Of a stretch of 64,000 bases of DNA, positions 12,062 through 24,400 are shown piece by piece (positions within the stretch are counted from its first letter, which is position 1; each line of letters begins with the position of its first letter). Origin of the DNA: Halichondria panicea (taxonomy: Eukaryota; Porifera; Demospongiae; Suberitida; Halichondriidae); assembly GCF_963675165.1 (NCBI RefSeq), contig NC_087377.1:9689122-9753121 (forward strand). Direction: 5' to 3'. The notes below the pieces were generated by a model. It saw only the letters and a list, made by a program, of their open reading frames with translations. It was not told the DNA's origin and did no database searches. Both the position numbers and the translations under genes were made by a program.

Positions 12062-12664
12062 TAGCCTCGATTCCAGGCCGCTCTCAGTTGAGAAAGACGG
12101 CCTGGTATACACTGTCTGCGCATGCGTCAGTTGCCCCAAGATTCTTGGGGATCGAGATATCTTAGTAAATTAGTTAGTATATTGTATATTTTACAATGAT
12201 GTCATTGCACAAATCACAGCAGTTTTAATAAAATAACACAGCTACTTACAACATTTACGACCTAGACTAGTGACTAGTTTTGTTGTGATGGCTTCTACTT
12301 CTGTTCTGCTCTTGCTCAAGCTCTCTCCAGTGTTGAAAAGTCAGATTTTGTCTTCTTTTGTACTGTGGTAGAGTGGTAGGCGTTTTTCTGTCAGTACCGA
12401 CCGGCTCTGGCAAATCTACTTGCTTCCAGACACTTGTTTGATGCCATCTCAGTAAGATCAGTGCTCCTCGTATGAGCCTAGAGTTGTGATGGCGATTTCT
12501 CTCTCTTGACACTAAATAGTTTAATCAACCACGTGGGTGACCATAGTACAAAAGGTTAATTGATAAATTACAAAGAGTTTTACTAACAAATTTACTATTG
12601 AATCCACCCACGCGCAAACAGTGGTTACCAGGCCCTCTAGTGAGAGGGGCTGGGATCGAGGCTA
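12062..12664. mobile_element. TAGCCTCG-family element, 603 bp, exact 9-bp duplication
   Basis: The ends are TAGCCTCGATTCCAGGCCG and CTGGGATCGAGGCTA. The flanks ATAATAACC at 12053-12061 and 12665-12673 are identical. A closely similar copy lies inverted at 56479-57061. The 81-residue open frame on the - strand is not supported as a gene. Confidence 0.9.
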
Positions 12665-12714
12665 ATAATAACCCACAATTTAGTGCACACTAAATAAAAT
12701 TGAAAATTGTTATA

Positions 12715-14096
12715 TGTGACAGGGCCTAGGAAAACCCCCCTTAACGCGGCACTAATTAAATTAAGCTATAGGTCAATTTAGTAGAAATGAAAAACATGGG
12801 CAAAAAATTTTTTTTTCACAGGTGCTAACTTCAACCCTTCCTCTACCTATCTGTAAAAATTTGGGTCTCTACAAAGCTTTAAACAGGTCTAGCGCGGACT
12901 TTGAAGAAACTCACCGAAAGTTCATTTTTTATAATGAAATTTACTGTCTACGTGAGGGGAAATACCCTGGGAATTTCCCTATTATTGTTAATTATTTTTA
13001 ACAAATAAAAGATGACAACTTGTACAGGACTATTTCATCAGCCCAGTCTTACAATCATCAAGAGGAGCCAGGTATATTATAGCTCCACTTCTTAACAAAC
13101 ATAATTTAGCAACAGAAATAGATTAGAAAGAGCAGCTATCTAGCTAGCTAGCTTGGCGTAGATCCACTCTTGTTTCTTTAGATGTACGTATCCCGTGCCA
13201 CTTGTCCTCATAAACACTCCATAACAACCTACAGATAAGTAGTAAGTTAAGATAGACACAATATCAATGTCACTTACATTCTAGCCAATAGACTAGCGTT
13301 TCTCAGGCCTCTGACACTTACCACCACCTGGGGGAACCATCAATATAAATGTTATACGACAATTCCACGCAGTTTCCTGGGCCCTCCATGATGTGATCAC
13401 CCATCCCATCAGGCCTGTTACTACTAAGCACAATGGCAGTGATACCAGTACTAAATTAAAGGAGGAAAGCTTCTTATAAGGCTACTAATAAGTTGGATCA
13501 AGCCTTAGATCGATACGGACGAATACTAAGTGAAAGACTACCTACAATAGATCACTTAGGCTTCCTTTAAGCTGTATGAAGGACAGAGACACTTTCTGTA
13601 GGCTCCATACAAGTGAGGGATCTTTTATAAGACTGATACATTACACAGATAATAAGTACAAGCTTATAACAAGACATGAGAGCTTACCATTTGAGCGACG
13701 GGAGTCTTTGCCTCTTTAATTCTTCGAAGATCCTTCCTAGGTGCCAAGCAATTCAGCTACATAGCTATACTAGCTAGCTAGAGAGTCCTAGAACGCCTAG
13801 CCTTCATCTAACTAACTTGTCTTCTCCAGAACATCTTTTACGAAGCTTTATGAGTATACGGAAGTGCCCGGAAGGCAATAATTGAACTTCAATTATTCAT
13901 GACGTTTGAGCGTTTTACTCAAGAGGGCGTTGCAATACCTTGGTAGCGTTCCCTCGAACATATCTCCGGATAGAAAATAGCTAGGAGGTCGATCTTGGTA
14001 TCATTTTGAAGCTTAGAGAACGCTTTATCCGATTCAACAATAAAAATAAACTCGGGTACACCCGCGTTAAGGGGTGTTTTCCTAGGCCCTGTCACA
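12715..14096. mobile_element. TIR element with TGTGACAGGGCC ends
   Basis: Inverted ends TGTGACAGGGCCTAGGAAAA (left) and the matching sequence ending TTTTCCTAGGCCCTGTCACA (right) extend about 33 bp to CGCGTTAAGG. The flanks TATA and TATT fit a decayed 4-bp duplication. TGT...ACA ends and a 4-bp duplication resemble Ginger or retroviral-integrase-type insertion, but no integrase is present. On the - strand it contains possible exons (13144-13450). Confidence 0.7.
13144..13450 (-). CDS. Possible exon pair inside the 12715-14096 element
   Basis: On the - strand, a TTTAATTTAG acceptor leads into an open exon (13322-13450) reading GITAIVLSSNRPDGMG... and ending before GTAAGT in phase 2. A CTTATCTGTAG acceptor then opens 13144-13228 in the matching phase to a stop. 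A further open segment at 13688-13756 has good borders but its phase does not match, so another exon would be needed. I do not recognise the product; it may be captured host sequence or chance. Confidence 0.22.
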
Positions 14097-14556
14097 TATT
14101 CTTGAAAGCTATATATCTTACATTCTTGTGGGTAAGGCTCCAATGAATATACTCTTCTTGCGGGTAAGGCTCCAATGAATATACTCTACCAACATTCCGT
14201 CCGAGGACAGAAAAGTATGCCCAGAGTAACCAGACGGTTCTCTCCCTCCCACGCTTACAATGAGAACCGGCTGGTATTCAAGACTATGTCTTAGCACACT
14301 GTATAGGTCCCTAGGTTTATGATACCATAATATAGGCATAATATAGGAAGCAGCTATATTTGTACTCTCCTCCTTGTCAAGATCAGTGAATTTGAATATA
14401 TTTGAGTACAAGTTGTGCTTTTTCTTCAAGGAATGCATTATAGTTTAAATACAAGTTGCGATTGAGGTACATACATTCATATGTGGTTCTTTAAATCTAC
14501 AGGCGGGTTTACTATGTATAATTATTTCACAGAAGAGTTACATGGATGTAAAAGTA

Positions 14557-14973
14557 CAGTAGAACCTCGCTAATCCGAATAGAGTGGGACCAGACCCCAT
14601 CCAAATACATGAAATTTCCGGATGAACAGATGTCATTAATATTATTGACTATGAATATCATTAACGAAGACACTTTTGTACGTGTATTATGATATTACTG
14701 TGGCCAGAAGGGAAGCTGCTAGCTAGAATAGTCTTTATCTCAACTTTCTCTCCAATACAGTGAGTCTTGTGAGCTCTCTTTTCGTTTTCTTTGCAGTGGC
14801 CATTGTCTTGAGCAGTTTATCAATAAAATTATTGCTGATTCAGCTAAGCAATTTACATTGCGCATGCGCAGTACTCTATTCTACTGACAGCCCCTCCTCT
14901 TTTTCAGTTTGCCATTTTGTCCGGATTTGCGAGGTTTCGGATTAAAGGGGTCCAGATTAGCGAGGTTCTACTG
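14557..14973. mobile_element. Pogo/Tigger-type MITE with CAGTAGAACCTCGC ends
   Basis: Inverted ends CAGTAGAACCTCGCTAATCC and the inverse ending GCGAGGTTCTACTG with TA on both sides (14555-14556, 14974-14975). The 417 bp contain no transposase. The CAGTAG...CTCG..AATCCGG style of end is typical of pogo/Tigger elements. Confidence 0.82.
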
Positions 14974-14975
14974 TA

Positions 14976-16257
14976 TAGCTATCGACAGGATGTAGGCTGT
15001 ACGTGTGGGGCAAGTATCTCCATTTTGTGTTAGCATTTTCAGAATCCATTGACTAGCAGTGGGCTGGATGCCCACCCGGGGTACCAGATCAGATGACCTT
15101 TATCAACTCCTGGAACTGACTACAATCTACAGAAACAAGATCGTACAAGCAGCCATTAGATTATTTGTTGTAGTCACTTGGCTATGGCCATTGTCACAGA
15201 CTAACATAGCTCTTATCTTTATATGTATTATATCACACTAGGCAAAATTATTGTATAAGTTTGGAATTGAGAATAGATAAGTGATGCCCATACTATGGGC
15301 CATAAAAGAGTTTGATGTCCCTGATGAAGCAGCTGCATGATTAGCCACAAAAACCAGGCATCAAAAATTAATATTTCACCTTAGTCAAAGATCAATAGAG
15401 CGGCGATTGGCACATAGAACATTAGACATTGGCGCTTGCCAAGAGGTCAAAAGTCACAACATTGGCGCTGTATCATTGGCGCAAGACGCGACTTCCAGGG
15501 CCACTCTTCTTTCAAGCTGATTAGTAGCGTTAAATACAGAATGTTATAGCCGAGGTCGAAGTTCGCGAATTGACTCAATTCTCTCATAAATTAGCCGCCC
15601 TTCTAGGATAGTGCAGTGGTAGCCTCGACAAGGCCGTATTTTAATACCGTAGTGCAGTTGGACTATGGTTGTACGTACATTGATTGTAATGATGAGCCAC
15701 TTAGCCTGAGCTAAAGAAGAAGTTCCTTATTATAATTGTCCCTTCAGGATTCTGCAAATAACTGCTATGCTATGTGTACGTGTATCAGTGCTGAATCATT
15801 TCTTGACGTACAAGTAGCTGCAATAATGTAATGCGGAACACAATACAGAATTGTTCTCATGAAGGCAAATTTGTAACTATAACAGAGATAATTAAAGGTT
15901 ATACATGCAGGGTGTGTGGTGATAGAAACAGTAAACTGTCAGATGAGGGGGTTTAATTAATGTCCGACGGTATCCACTGACTCCACCATTATCATAGAGT
16001 CCCTGCAATAAAGAATTACACCTAACATAATTGTTTTGACTTAACAAAGATGCGCACAAGTTCTACCGCCATATCTCATCGATCATTTAATAACTAAAAC
16101 AAATCAAGAGTGCGTGCGTACTTTAATACGGTAGTACAAAGGTGAATAAGCCCTCACCTCAATAGAGCCAAAGGTATGTGCCTCTCATTTGAAAGAAGAC
16201 AATCTGTCACGTCAACAAAACTGTATTATTGAGTGGATATCTATGTAAGCATGGCTA
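14976..16257. other. Non-coding; one element stub
   Basis: No supported exon. At 15615 a TAGCCTCG end is followed after about 30 bp by GTAGTGCAGTTGG, resembling the left flank TAGTGCAGTGG; this looks like a decayed copy that has lost its right end. Confidence 0.45.
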
Positions 16258-16266
16258 CAATACTCC

Positions 16267-16322
16267 TAGCCTCCTCACAGGCCTTGAGAAAAGTACATGC
16301 AGCCTGCATGGGATCGAGGCTA
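16267..16322. mobile_element. 56-bp TAGCCTC element
   Basis: It starts TAGCCTCCTCACAGGCC and ends GGGATCGAGGCTA. The flanks CAATACTCC and CAATACCTC match at seven of nine positions. It consists of little more than the two termini. Confidence 0.65.
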
Positions 16323-17030
16323 CAATACCTCTAGGTACTAGAGAATCATAAATACTCTATAACAGACTCAGCTTCTTGGCAGAAAATGATAACGCCACAG
16401 CCCATCTTGAAAGTAAACTCTGACCCCAGCTAACCTTCTGTCTTTAATTAGCGAGTCCAAACAAAAAATCTAACTTTATCTCTAAGCTACAGTGTCTGTA
16501 ATATATGACCATCAGAAAGAGCTCACTTTCAGCTACAAAATGATATGCAACACTTGTGTTTACCTTCAAATTTGACTTCAGGACATCATGCTAAAACACG
16601 GAGGTAACGTACCCACTTTTTTATGGGAGGCGTGGCATATTTAAAATTAACCATTATCATATCTTTTAACCTAGAGCACCTACAAACATGCTGCAAAAAC
16701 TAAAATGAAGCTAAATTTACGTGCTATAAGTACATTATATTGAACTTGACATCAATGAAAGATAGTAAAAAGAGCAGATGATACAAAAAGGACTTCTAAG
16801 TCTCCTTTCGTATGTAAATCAAACTGGTATACTGCCGGCCCGTAGACGAGAATCAGTCGATTCGAAATACAGCCATTCTTCACTTGAGGTAGTAGTTAGT
16901 AGTAAGTTTGAGGTGTTTACCAAACTTTCCAGGTATGTGGACCTACATTGTATAGTTCACAGTTACATTAGTAAAACCAGTAGGTTTTACATAGGATTGG
17001 CAGTGGGTTTGCCCGTGTTTAGCAATATTT
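16323..17030. other. Non-coding, nothing recognised
   Basis: Intronic-type A/T-rich sequence; the open frame 16778-17107 has no recognisable domain and runs into a dispersed repeat. Confidence 0.4.
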
Positions 17031-17680
17031 CAATTATTTTGACTCATGTTCAAACTGTTCTATCTCTGCAGGGAAAGGCCACATCAAGGAACTGGCTAGA
17101 CAGATAGTTTATTTAGCCTTTTCTCTCTTTGTATCTCTCATTTCATAATCCATGAACATTTTAATGAATGAATATTGTCATTTTAAAAATTGCACTATTT
17201 CGACGTTTCACCGCTCTTTGTCTAGACTCGCAAGCCGTCACTGTTGCAGGCGAACAGTAGACTGGTCAAACTCCGTGTTGAGACTCGTGTTGCACAGTCA
17301 GCATATCAGAAAATATTTTAAGTGGCTGCGGTTTTCGTGACGTCAGTATACTGCATGTGATACGTAGAGTTTTCTAGTGAAACGTTACTATCATTGATCT
17401 TGTGGTAACCGCATGCGGTTAGTTACCACAAATATCGTGGCAAACGTTACACGAGTCTCAACACAGAGTTTGATCAGTCTACTGTTCGCCTGCAACAGTG
17501 ACGGCTTGAGAGTCTATCTTTGTCTGACTGACTAAGTAAGTAAGTAAGTGAGTAAGTAAGTAAGTTTCTTGCCCAGCATTTGCTCCAAGTACAGCCATCT
17601 CCAGGACATTCTGCACAGGGTTTCCAAACAACTACAACCTGGATTACAAAGCGCTTCTTCAGATTTGCGATTGCTTCCAC
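17031..17680 (+). repeat. Dispersed repeat related to 47455-47700
   Basis: CTGCAGGGAAAGGCCACA and the later GTCTGACTGACTA-AGTAAGTAAG stretch recur in the same order at 47495-47680. The 17-kb copy carries an extra 294-bp element between these landmarks. An (AAGT)n run lies at about 17535-17565. Confidence 0.65.
17223..17516. mobile_element. Foldback element with 8-bp duplication (hAT-type size)
   Basis: Arms of about 65 bp start TAGACTCGCAAGCCGTCACT and return inverted, ending AGAGTCTA. TCTTTGTC is duplicated exactly at 17215-17222 and 17517-17524. The related repeat at 47.6 kb reads TTTTGTCTGACTGACT without the insertion. An 8-bp duplication is typical of hAT elements. Confidence 0.82.
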
Positions 17681-18100
17681 GAGGTAGATGATCTCTCAGT
17701 CTCTATTTCTCTTACCTAGACAATTCCGCCATCTTTAATGACTAGCAATTGCCTTGTGGCCAAATAATAGATAGGCGTGGCTAAGAAACCGTGCGCCTAA
17801 AATCAGCTTTTCCAGAGTCTGCTTTTCTTCACACTGTTCAGCTCTAGCTCCCTTTCTCTGACAGGCATGCTATATGCACTGGCTAGATATCATGCTCTTA
17901 AAATGGCTGTCATTTAATACTGATTCACAAATTCAACATATCAAGCAATGATTACTCATTACTATAATTATTAGTCCAGAGATATTCGAGAAGATATCTG
18001 ATTAGTCTTGTCTTCTCTTCTTGAACTTCTGTACTGCCTCTTGACGTTCCACTTATGCATGTCATGATACGTAAACTGTACTGACTGAAAAAGAAAGGGA

Positions 18101-18681
18101 ATCCGACTAGAAAAACATTTGCAATGTGAAAAATTGCTAGGATTGGCCAGGGGAACCACCAAAAAGCGTGGAAACAAGAAATCAGACGAGAGCATAACTC
18201 CAATCCGTTACAACGTCATGAACATGTACATTATAGTGTGTTCCAGATCCATCTACCAGCTTCCATCCACCACATCATTCCATGCAGGTCACCAGTACGG
18301 TCCGTGCATGTCCCTATGCATGCATGGATGGACTTAGCCTCGAGACGAGGCCGGATTCGAGGCTAGGATGGACTGTGTATACGTGTACATACCTGTGCTC
18401 AACACTGCATGTATTAGGAACATAAATTCATCACAAATCATCATGATTATATGCCCGCACATTCCAAAATGGATGTATAAATATATAGGGATCGGTCATC
18501 ACCCCACCAGTAAAAATTGCGTGGATTGGCTGGGAAAACATGGAAACTACCAATACATGTGAATGACGTTGTAACGGATTGGAGTTATGCTCTCGTCTGA
18601 TTTCTTGTTTCCACGCTTTTTGGTGGTTCCCCTGGCCAATCCTAGCAATTTTTCACATTGCAAATGTTTTTCTAGTCGGAT
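18101..18681. mobile_element. Foldback element with about 115-bp arms, copy 1
   Basis: The left arm begins ATCCGACTAGAAAAACATTT and contains GCATAACTCCAATCCGTTAC; the right arm is its inverse, ending at CTAGTCGGAT. A diverged copy is at 51922-52464. The preceding TCTTCTCTTCTTGAACTTCT also occurs near 51650, so the repeat unit may extend left of the arms. No clear duplication was found. Confidence 0.78.
18335..18365. mobile_element. 31-bp TAGCCTCG micro-element with 9-bp duplication
   Basis: TAGCCTCGAGACGAGG runs almost directly into GGATTCGAGGCTA, so only the two termini are left. GGATGGACT is duplicated exactly at 18326-18334 and 18366-18374. It sits in the loop of the 18101-18681 foldback. 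Confidence 0.85.
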
Positions 18682-18760
18682 GTATACTATACTAGTATAC
18701 ATGTATGCTATAGTATATAGCATAGTTTCGTTTTCTTCTGTTCTAGATCTAGTGTTGTTC

Positions 18761-19813
18761 TAGCCTCGATCCCAGGCCGAGTTTTCGCTTTTATAACGGT
18801 TAGGCGAACAACTAGGCCTGGTACTAGTTGTCTGCGCATGCGTCAAATTTTCATTGTATTTGTGGTCGGCAAAAATATTTAATAAATCAATAATCGAAAT
18901 TTGTACACAGAAAATGCAGAGTGAGTACACAAAAGATGCACATAGGGAGCTGCTTCACAAGGGCCTGGGGAGTTGCCAGTTGTGCTGCAGCACGATTGCA
19001 GTGACCCAGGGCAACTTCAAGATGATTGAATGCCTTCAAATTACGTTTCAAAATGATTTAGCAGGCTGCTGGACTTCTCTGATTCTAGGCCCCAACTCGT
19101 AATTCAGTTAAACTTTGCTTGAGAAAACGTAGATTCTCTTGATGCCTCTGAGCTACCCAGCAACGCTCGAACGAGCAGGTCATACTCCAGTCCTGTAAGT
19201 ATAGGACAATATTAAAAGAAACCAAACACGGTTAAACCCTTACCTCAAACTGTCCAGTCTCGACCGTTAGTACAGCCAAGAGGAACAATGTTGGGATAGC
19301 TGGATAGTAGCCATTGCTCCTGTACAGAGAAGTAGACATTCTAAATACGTGTAGATCTAAATTTCTCGTATTAAACAGGTTATAGTGTCGTTGTCGACGA
19401 GCTGATTGATGGCAGCACCAAGTTCTCTAGCTCACACTCTTCACTTGATCCACCATATTAATGATGATACTATAGTCTACCTAGATCTTACCAAACATGA
19501 ACAAGACTTGATAGAATATCTGACCTTAACAAGCTTGACAAAGCTTTATACCTCTTCCCTTGTTGTTCAGTCTTCAGAATAATGTTTTCTAAGCTTGAGA
19601 AGCTTCAGCTAAGAGCCATTCCAATCGATTCCAATAATGATAAAACGGGAACTGACTTCTATAGTACACGAATATAAATGTCACGAAAGTGAACGAGAAT
19701 ATCCATTCGTCAGAATCTGACGAACGACTGACGCATGCGCAGACAACTAGTACCAGGCCTAGTTGTTCGCCTAACCGTTATAAAAGCGAAAACTCGGCCT
19801 GGGATCGAGGCTA
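18761..19813. mobile_element. TAGCCTCG-family element, 1053 bp, about 90-bp inverted ends
   Basis: The ends TAGCCTCGATCCCAGGCCGA... and ...TCGGCCTGGGATCGAGGCTA match for about 90 bp, down to TGCGCATGCGTCA. GTGTTGTTC is duplicated exactly at 18752-18760 and 19814-19822. The internal 82-residue open frame (18854-19102) is not recognised; it could be a remnant of an autonomous element's gene. Confidence 0.9.
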
Positions 19814-19829
19814 GTGTTGTTCAGGCACT

Positions 19830-20380
19830 GCAAATAATCACTAACTAGATTCAAAATCAGCACAAAGCTAGTAGGCTTGTATTTAATGTGGGTATGTAGA
19901 CAAGTAGCTTCAAAAATACATGCAAACTATCACCAGTGTTGGTAATAAAAAGGAAGCGCTATGTATAGCAGTAAGACAAGAAACACAATAAATTTCACAG
20001 CACTCGCACATTTATATCAAAAGAAATTTTCACTTTAAACAGCACAGTAGTTTCTGCCACACCTACAACTGTACTTTTGAATGAAAAAGTGGTGATGTAA
20101 TTTAATGACCTTTGGACTCGCTACTTTAATGGCTAGTAAGCTTATTCGTCTGGGGCGCGATAGCTCATGTTTATGGAGAGGATCAAGCTATTGGTGGTGT
20201 ATAAACCCAGGGGGAACTCAGTTTTACATGTAAAACATGGGCCACGTGGTGTTTTAATTATTGACCCTGCACAGAGGAGGGAGGACACGATTAACCTTAG
20301 CTAATAATTAGCTAATTATCGCAACCTTTTATTTGAACGATTTATCTTTTATTCTTTATAACCTCTACATATTACACAAG
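19830..20380. other. Non-coding, nothing recognised
   Basis: No exon or paired repeat seen. Confidence 0.4.
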
Positions 20381-20389
20381 AGCTAGAGC

Positions 20390-20600
20390 AAAGTAAGCCT
20401 TTTCTCCTACTGGAGATACCCCTATAGCCAAGTTGTCAGGACCTGAAGGTAATAGGACCCCTATCAGAAGCACCTCAAGTACTCCTATCTCCAAGATCCC
20501 TGTGAGAAGCATCACAGGCACTCCGATCTTGTCTCTGTGAGAAGCACTCTTGATCCTGTCTCCAGGATCCCTATGAGGAAGCACCCCTAGTGGGAGTATC
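20390..20600. repeat. Imperfect tandem repeat, GTGAGAAGCAC-type units
   Basis: Several diverged units carry CTATC-TCCA-GGATCC/AAGATCC and GAGAAGCA(C/T)C. The open frame on the - strand over 20372-20584 is a by-product of the repeat. Confidence 0.55.
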
Positions 20601-20689
20601 CCGGTTTTAATTTTCGTGTTACTTCTCTGCCCTCGAAAAACGTGACATTTTGCACCTCACGAAAATCTCCCTCTATACGGTATGCACAG

Positions 20690-21380
20690 ACAGAGCATAA
20701 TTATATGCTTGTGGCCCATTAGCTTGGCTAGCCTGTGCAAATTGTTCACCTATTATCAAATTATTTATTCAAACACTTGATCAGTGTATTATTCAACTTC
20801 ATCAGCCTATTATTCAAATTGATTACATCTATTATTCAAAATAATTATTCAACTTACACAGCAGCAAAATAAAATTATTAATTAAGTCATTATTTTAGGT
20901 TTTGTACTATAATTATAGTTATTGCCCAGCACTCAGGCATTATGTTGCTCTAGTGCAATTAGCTTCCTTCAGGAGAAAGAAGGCCTGCTATTCTAATTCA
21001 TGCTACTAAATTCTTGGGTTTTCTTCCCACAACTAGTGGAAAAGGTATATAGTACCCGGGACCAAATGAGTTATTGGGTGGGAGGGTAGGGCATAAATCC
21101 AAAAGCAGATTTCATCCACTGCATTTACACACAGTGCAACATGCCGTACAAATGCATGTATTACATTGCGCTACATTACTAGGCATGCATAATGCAGTGC
21201 AATATATACATAACAATATCGATATAATTATGTATGTAGAATTTTCTGGTGGATATTATTGTTCTGATAACATTCCACATTTTTATAGCCTCGCACTTAT
21301 AATAGGCCACAATAATACTTTCTCACTTACCCCACAGGATGCGGGTGGAACACATGTGCATGCACAAATCTACTTCATAG
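20690..21380. other. Non-coding region upstream of the gene A ectodomain exons
   Basis: ATTATTCAA-rich sequence (20750-20850) and no supported exon. The frame of the first ectodomain exon has a stop at 21378-21380, so that exon cannot start earlier. Confidence 0.4.
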
Positions 21381-21429
21381 TTTTTGTGGCCTTATACACG
21401 GCCATCATGTTATACTATGCTACATGTAG

Positions 21430-24400
21430 GAACTGCTGTTGGGAGTCTGACCTCGACCTCCATGCCCCTCTCAGCCAATGGAGTCCTAACATTATGTCCA
21501 GATGTTCCCCTCTCCATCACCTGCTCACACAACAACACTGCTAGTGGTTCCACTCGCTGGAGGATTACCGGAACCACCACACAAAACTGTAATGCTCTTC
21601 TGAGTCACGATCCCCCTGACAACGAGGCTTGTGGTCCATTCATAATCACCTCAACCAGTAACATGGACTCTGTACTGAGCTCCACTGCTGAATTAGTTGC
21701 TGTCCCTGAGACACTGGATGGAGCTATGGTTGAGTGTTTGGACGGCGCTGGTAGTGTTGCTGAGTCCTTGGGGATCATCACTATTCAAGTTGTAGGTGAG
21801 TCAAGACTGGCTTTTATTGGTACGGCATGCATGTCTTTCTCTTTCAGATCCCACCCCTACTCCTACTTTTGTGTTGTACTCTGTTGATTCTGAAATATTA
21901 GGTAGCTTGACAATTAATGTGACCAGTATCGGTGCTTATGGTACTGGTGTTACTTATTCTGGTACTGTGGTGAGAGGAAATGGCTCAGTTCACACGGGTG
22001 GTAATATGCTCAATGTGTCGGGTCTGGACTACACTTATAATCACAGTATACATATTATGGGTGCCAGTAATGTGTGTTCTGGACTGCAGAGAAACAATCA
22101 GTTCAGCTTTTCCTTCAACATATCAGGTAATTAAACTATATATATAGAGACATGCTGGATGCTATAGTTACTTGCATGCAGAAATTTCCATCATTAAACT
22201 GTCTCACTTCATCACATGCTCCAACCCCGCTCTTCCTATCACCTTAACTTGGGACGTTGATCAAGGAGTGAGTTATGCCTGATCTGTTTGAGTGTTGTAT
22301 ACTATCATATATATATAATTATTTATACAGAAGCGATTTTCCACTGATTTAGCAGATCCACTCCAACCTCCTGTGGTTGGTATACCAATCATAAGCTTTG
22401 TGGGGGGTACTGTTAGCTCAGCTTCACCCTATACCCTCTCCAACCCAATTGTGGGCGACATGTACAATTTAACTGTGGCTGTTCGTAATGCTGCTGGAGT
22501 GGCGACACGAACAAATCTTATTAAAGGTATATATAATATTATATATTCATTGATCGTTGCGCATGTGCTCTAATGTCGGTGCATTCGGCCTTATATAGTT
22601 TCTGCAATTGACATTGATGTTGGCACAGTTGCCAGTCAACGTTGCTTGAGTGTCATCGTCAGATCAGAATGCTCCGAGGTTGTTACCTCAGGGGACTTCA
22701 GTGTGATTCTTACATATTTGGTTGAGGCATGTCAAACTGTAACCGACTTTGCCAACTCCCAAAGTGTGACTAGAGTAATTACTACACCGGCTGGTGTGTG
22801 TATCCCTGTGGAAACTAGATCAATCAAAGAACTTTGTTACACTGCCACTCTCAAGTATCAAAGTACAACCATTACGATTCAAACAAACATGGAATTGCAA
22901 AGTTGTCTGGTATTTGCTCTGACAGCTCAGTTGGGGTCAGGGGTCACCTTCACACTCAACCGTGCAGCCGACAACAGTGGAGCAGTAACTCACACCACTG
23001 TTGCCACACTGGGATGTGCTAATAGTGCTTTTATACTCTCTAGAGATGAGAATGTGCTTTGTCGTGACGGTGTCTGGGAAATAAATGGAAATATCTCATG
23101 TTCTGGTAAAGTTCTGATAAATTAGCATAATAGGTACTAGAGTATTGGAAATAATACTATTAGGCCATAAATGTCCATTTTTGCCGTTACATTGAGTTTT
23201 GTGTTCTCAAGGTGAGTATTATGGTCTTGAATCATAATACAGTGGCTTACAGAACAGTCGTCACGGTAAACTTGGCTGTCGACTGTGTGTGTGTCTGTTC
23301 CAGCTGTAACTGCTCAACAGTTGCAATGCACATGTATTATTATACATGGTATTCATGTCATGTACGTAACAAGATTGAATTCTGGTAACCAATTTTTCTC
23401 CAATAGAGCCTATTTAATTTTGTTAAACTCACCTATATAGGAAGGAAGGCTTTGACTTCATATAATACAGGGAAGCTACAATCCTTTCTCTGAATAACTA
23501 GTAACAACAAGTTGACAAGTAATTTAGTGATACATTTTGAGAACTCAATGATTGCCTCACTCAGCAATATTTAGGCTCACGTGATGTTGTCTGGCTTTAA
23601 TATCACGTGACAGGTAACTTCCACTTTAGACATCGAGTTGCAAGAACTCTGAAAACGTAGTCTCGCGCAGCCAGCCCCGGATGTTTTCTATTTGAACGCT
23701 AGGTCGATAACATGGGTCTGGTGAACTTCCTATGTAGAAGTTGTGTCGACACGCCAAAGATTTCTTGGTGTGTTAACTGCTGCGGTCAATTGGAGGCAAA
23801 AAGAAAGAAAAGAAGTTATGCAAAGCAGCCTCTTGTTTCCCAACTTGCTACAGTTTCCAGCTAGATCAACTGACAATAACGGCTTATTTATGCTGTAAGT
23901 CAGAAGATCACAGAAAGAGAGAGAAGTTTCATGGGTAATTGCACAAAAGCAAGAGCCGTATGAGTTGTAGGTATTTAGCTTCAAGGATGTCTCCTACTAG
24001 ACCTAAAACTATATAGTGGCAGTACTGCAAATAAGATTTGATTTGATCTTTTGCTCTGAGAACTTCCCCCAAAAGTTCATTATTCACTATTTTTGGGGTG
24101 TGGCCTAAATTAATGGCCACACCCATTGTCAGTGGAGTTGTCTTACTGTACAGTAATGACTTGTTATTCACTCAGTCAGTTCCTGTGTTGTATTGTTTAC
24201 TGTTTAATTATACATGCATGAGTTCTTATTACTAGTTAACACTTCTTTTGTATAGGTCTATCTTATTGCTTTGTGCTCTAGCTCGACGGCCAGCTCCCTA
24301 TAGCGGCGCCCTTTGTGTATGGGAGCCTCTGCTCCACTGTCTTTGTTGTCTTAGTATTTACCGTCTATTTACCGTCTATGTTTTGTGCATACTGTCAGTT

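Noticed and set aside
12267-12512. 81-residue - strand open frame inside a TAGCCTCG element
   Set aside because: The related copy at 56479-57061 is non-coding in character and no domain is visible.
13321-13450. Plus-strand reading resembling a tyrosine-phosphatase WPD-loop stretch (VIRQFHAVSW)
   Set aside because: A stop lies directly upstream in frame with no AG acceptor between; the complementary strand has better splice borders.
14118-14438. 106-residue - strand open frame
   Set aside because: No domain, no splice signals, and its neighbour frame runs across the inverted end of the 12715-14096 element.
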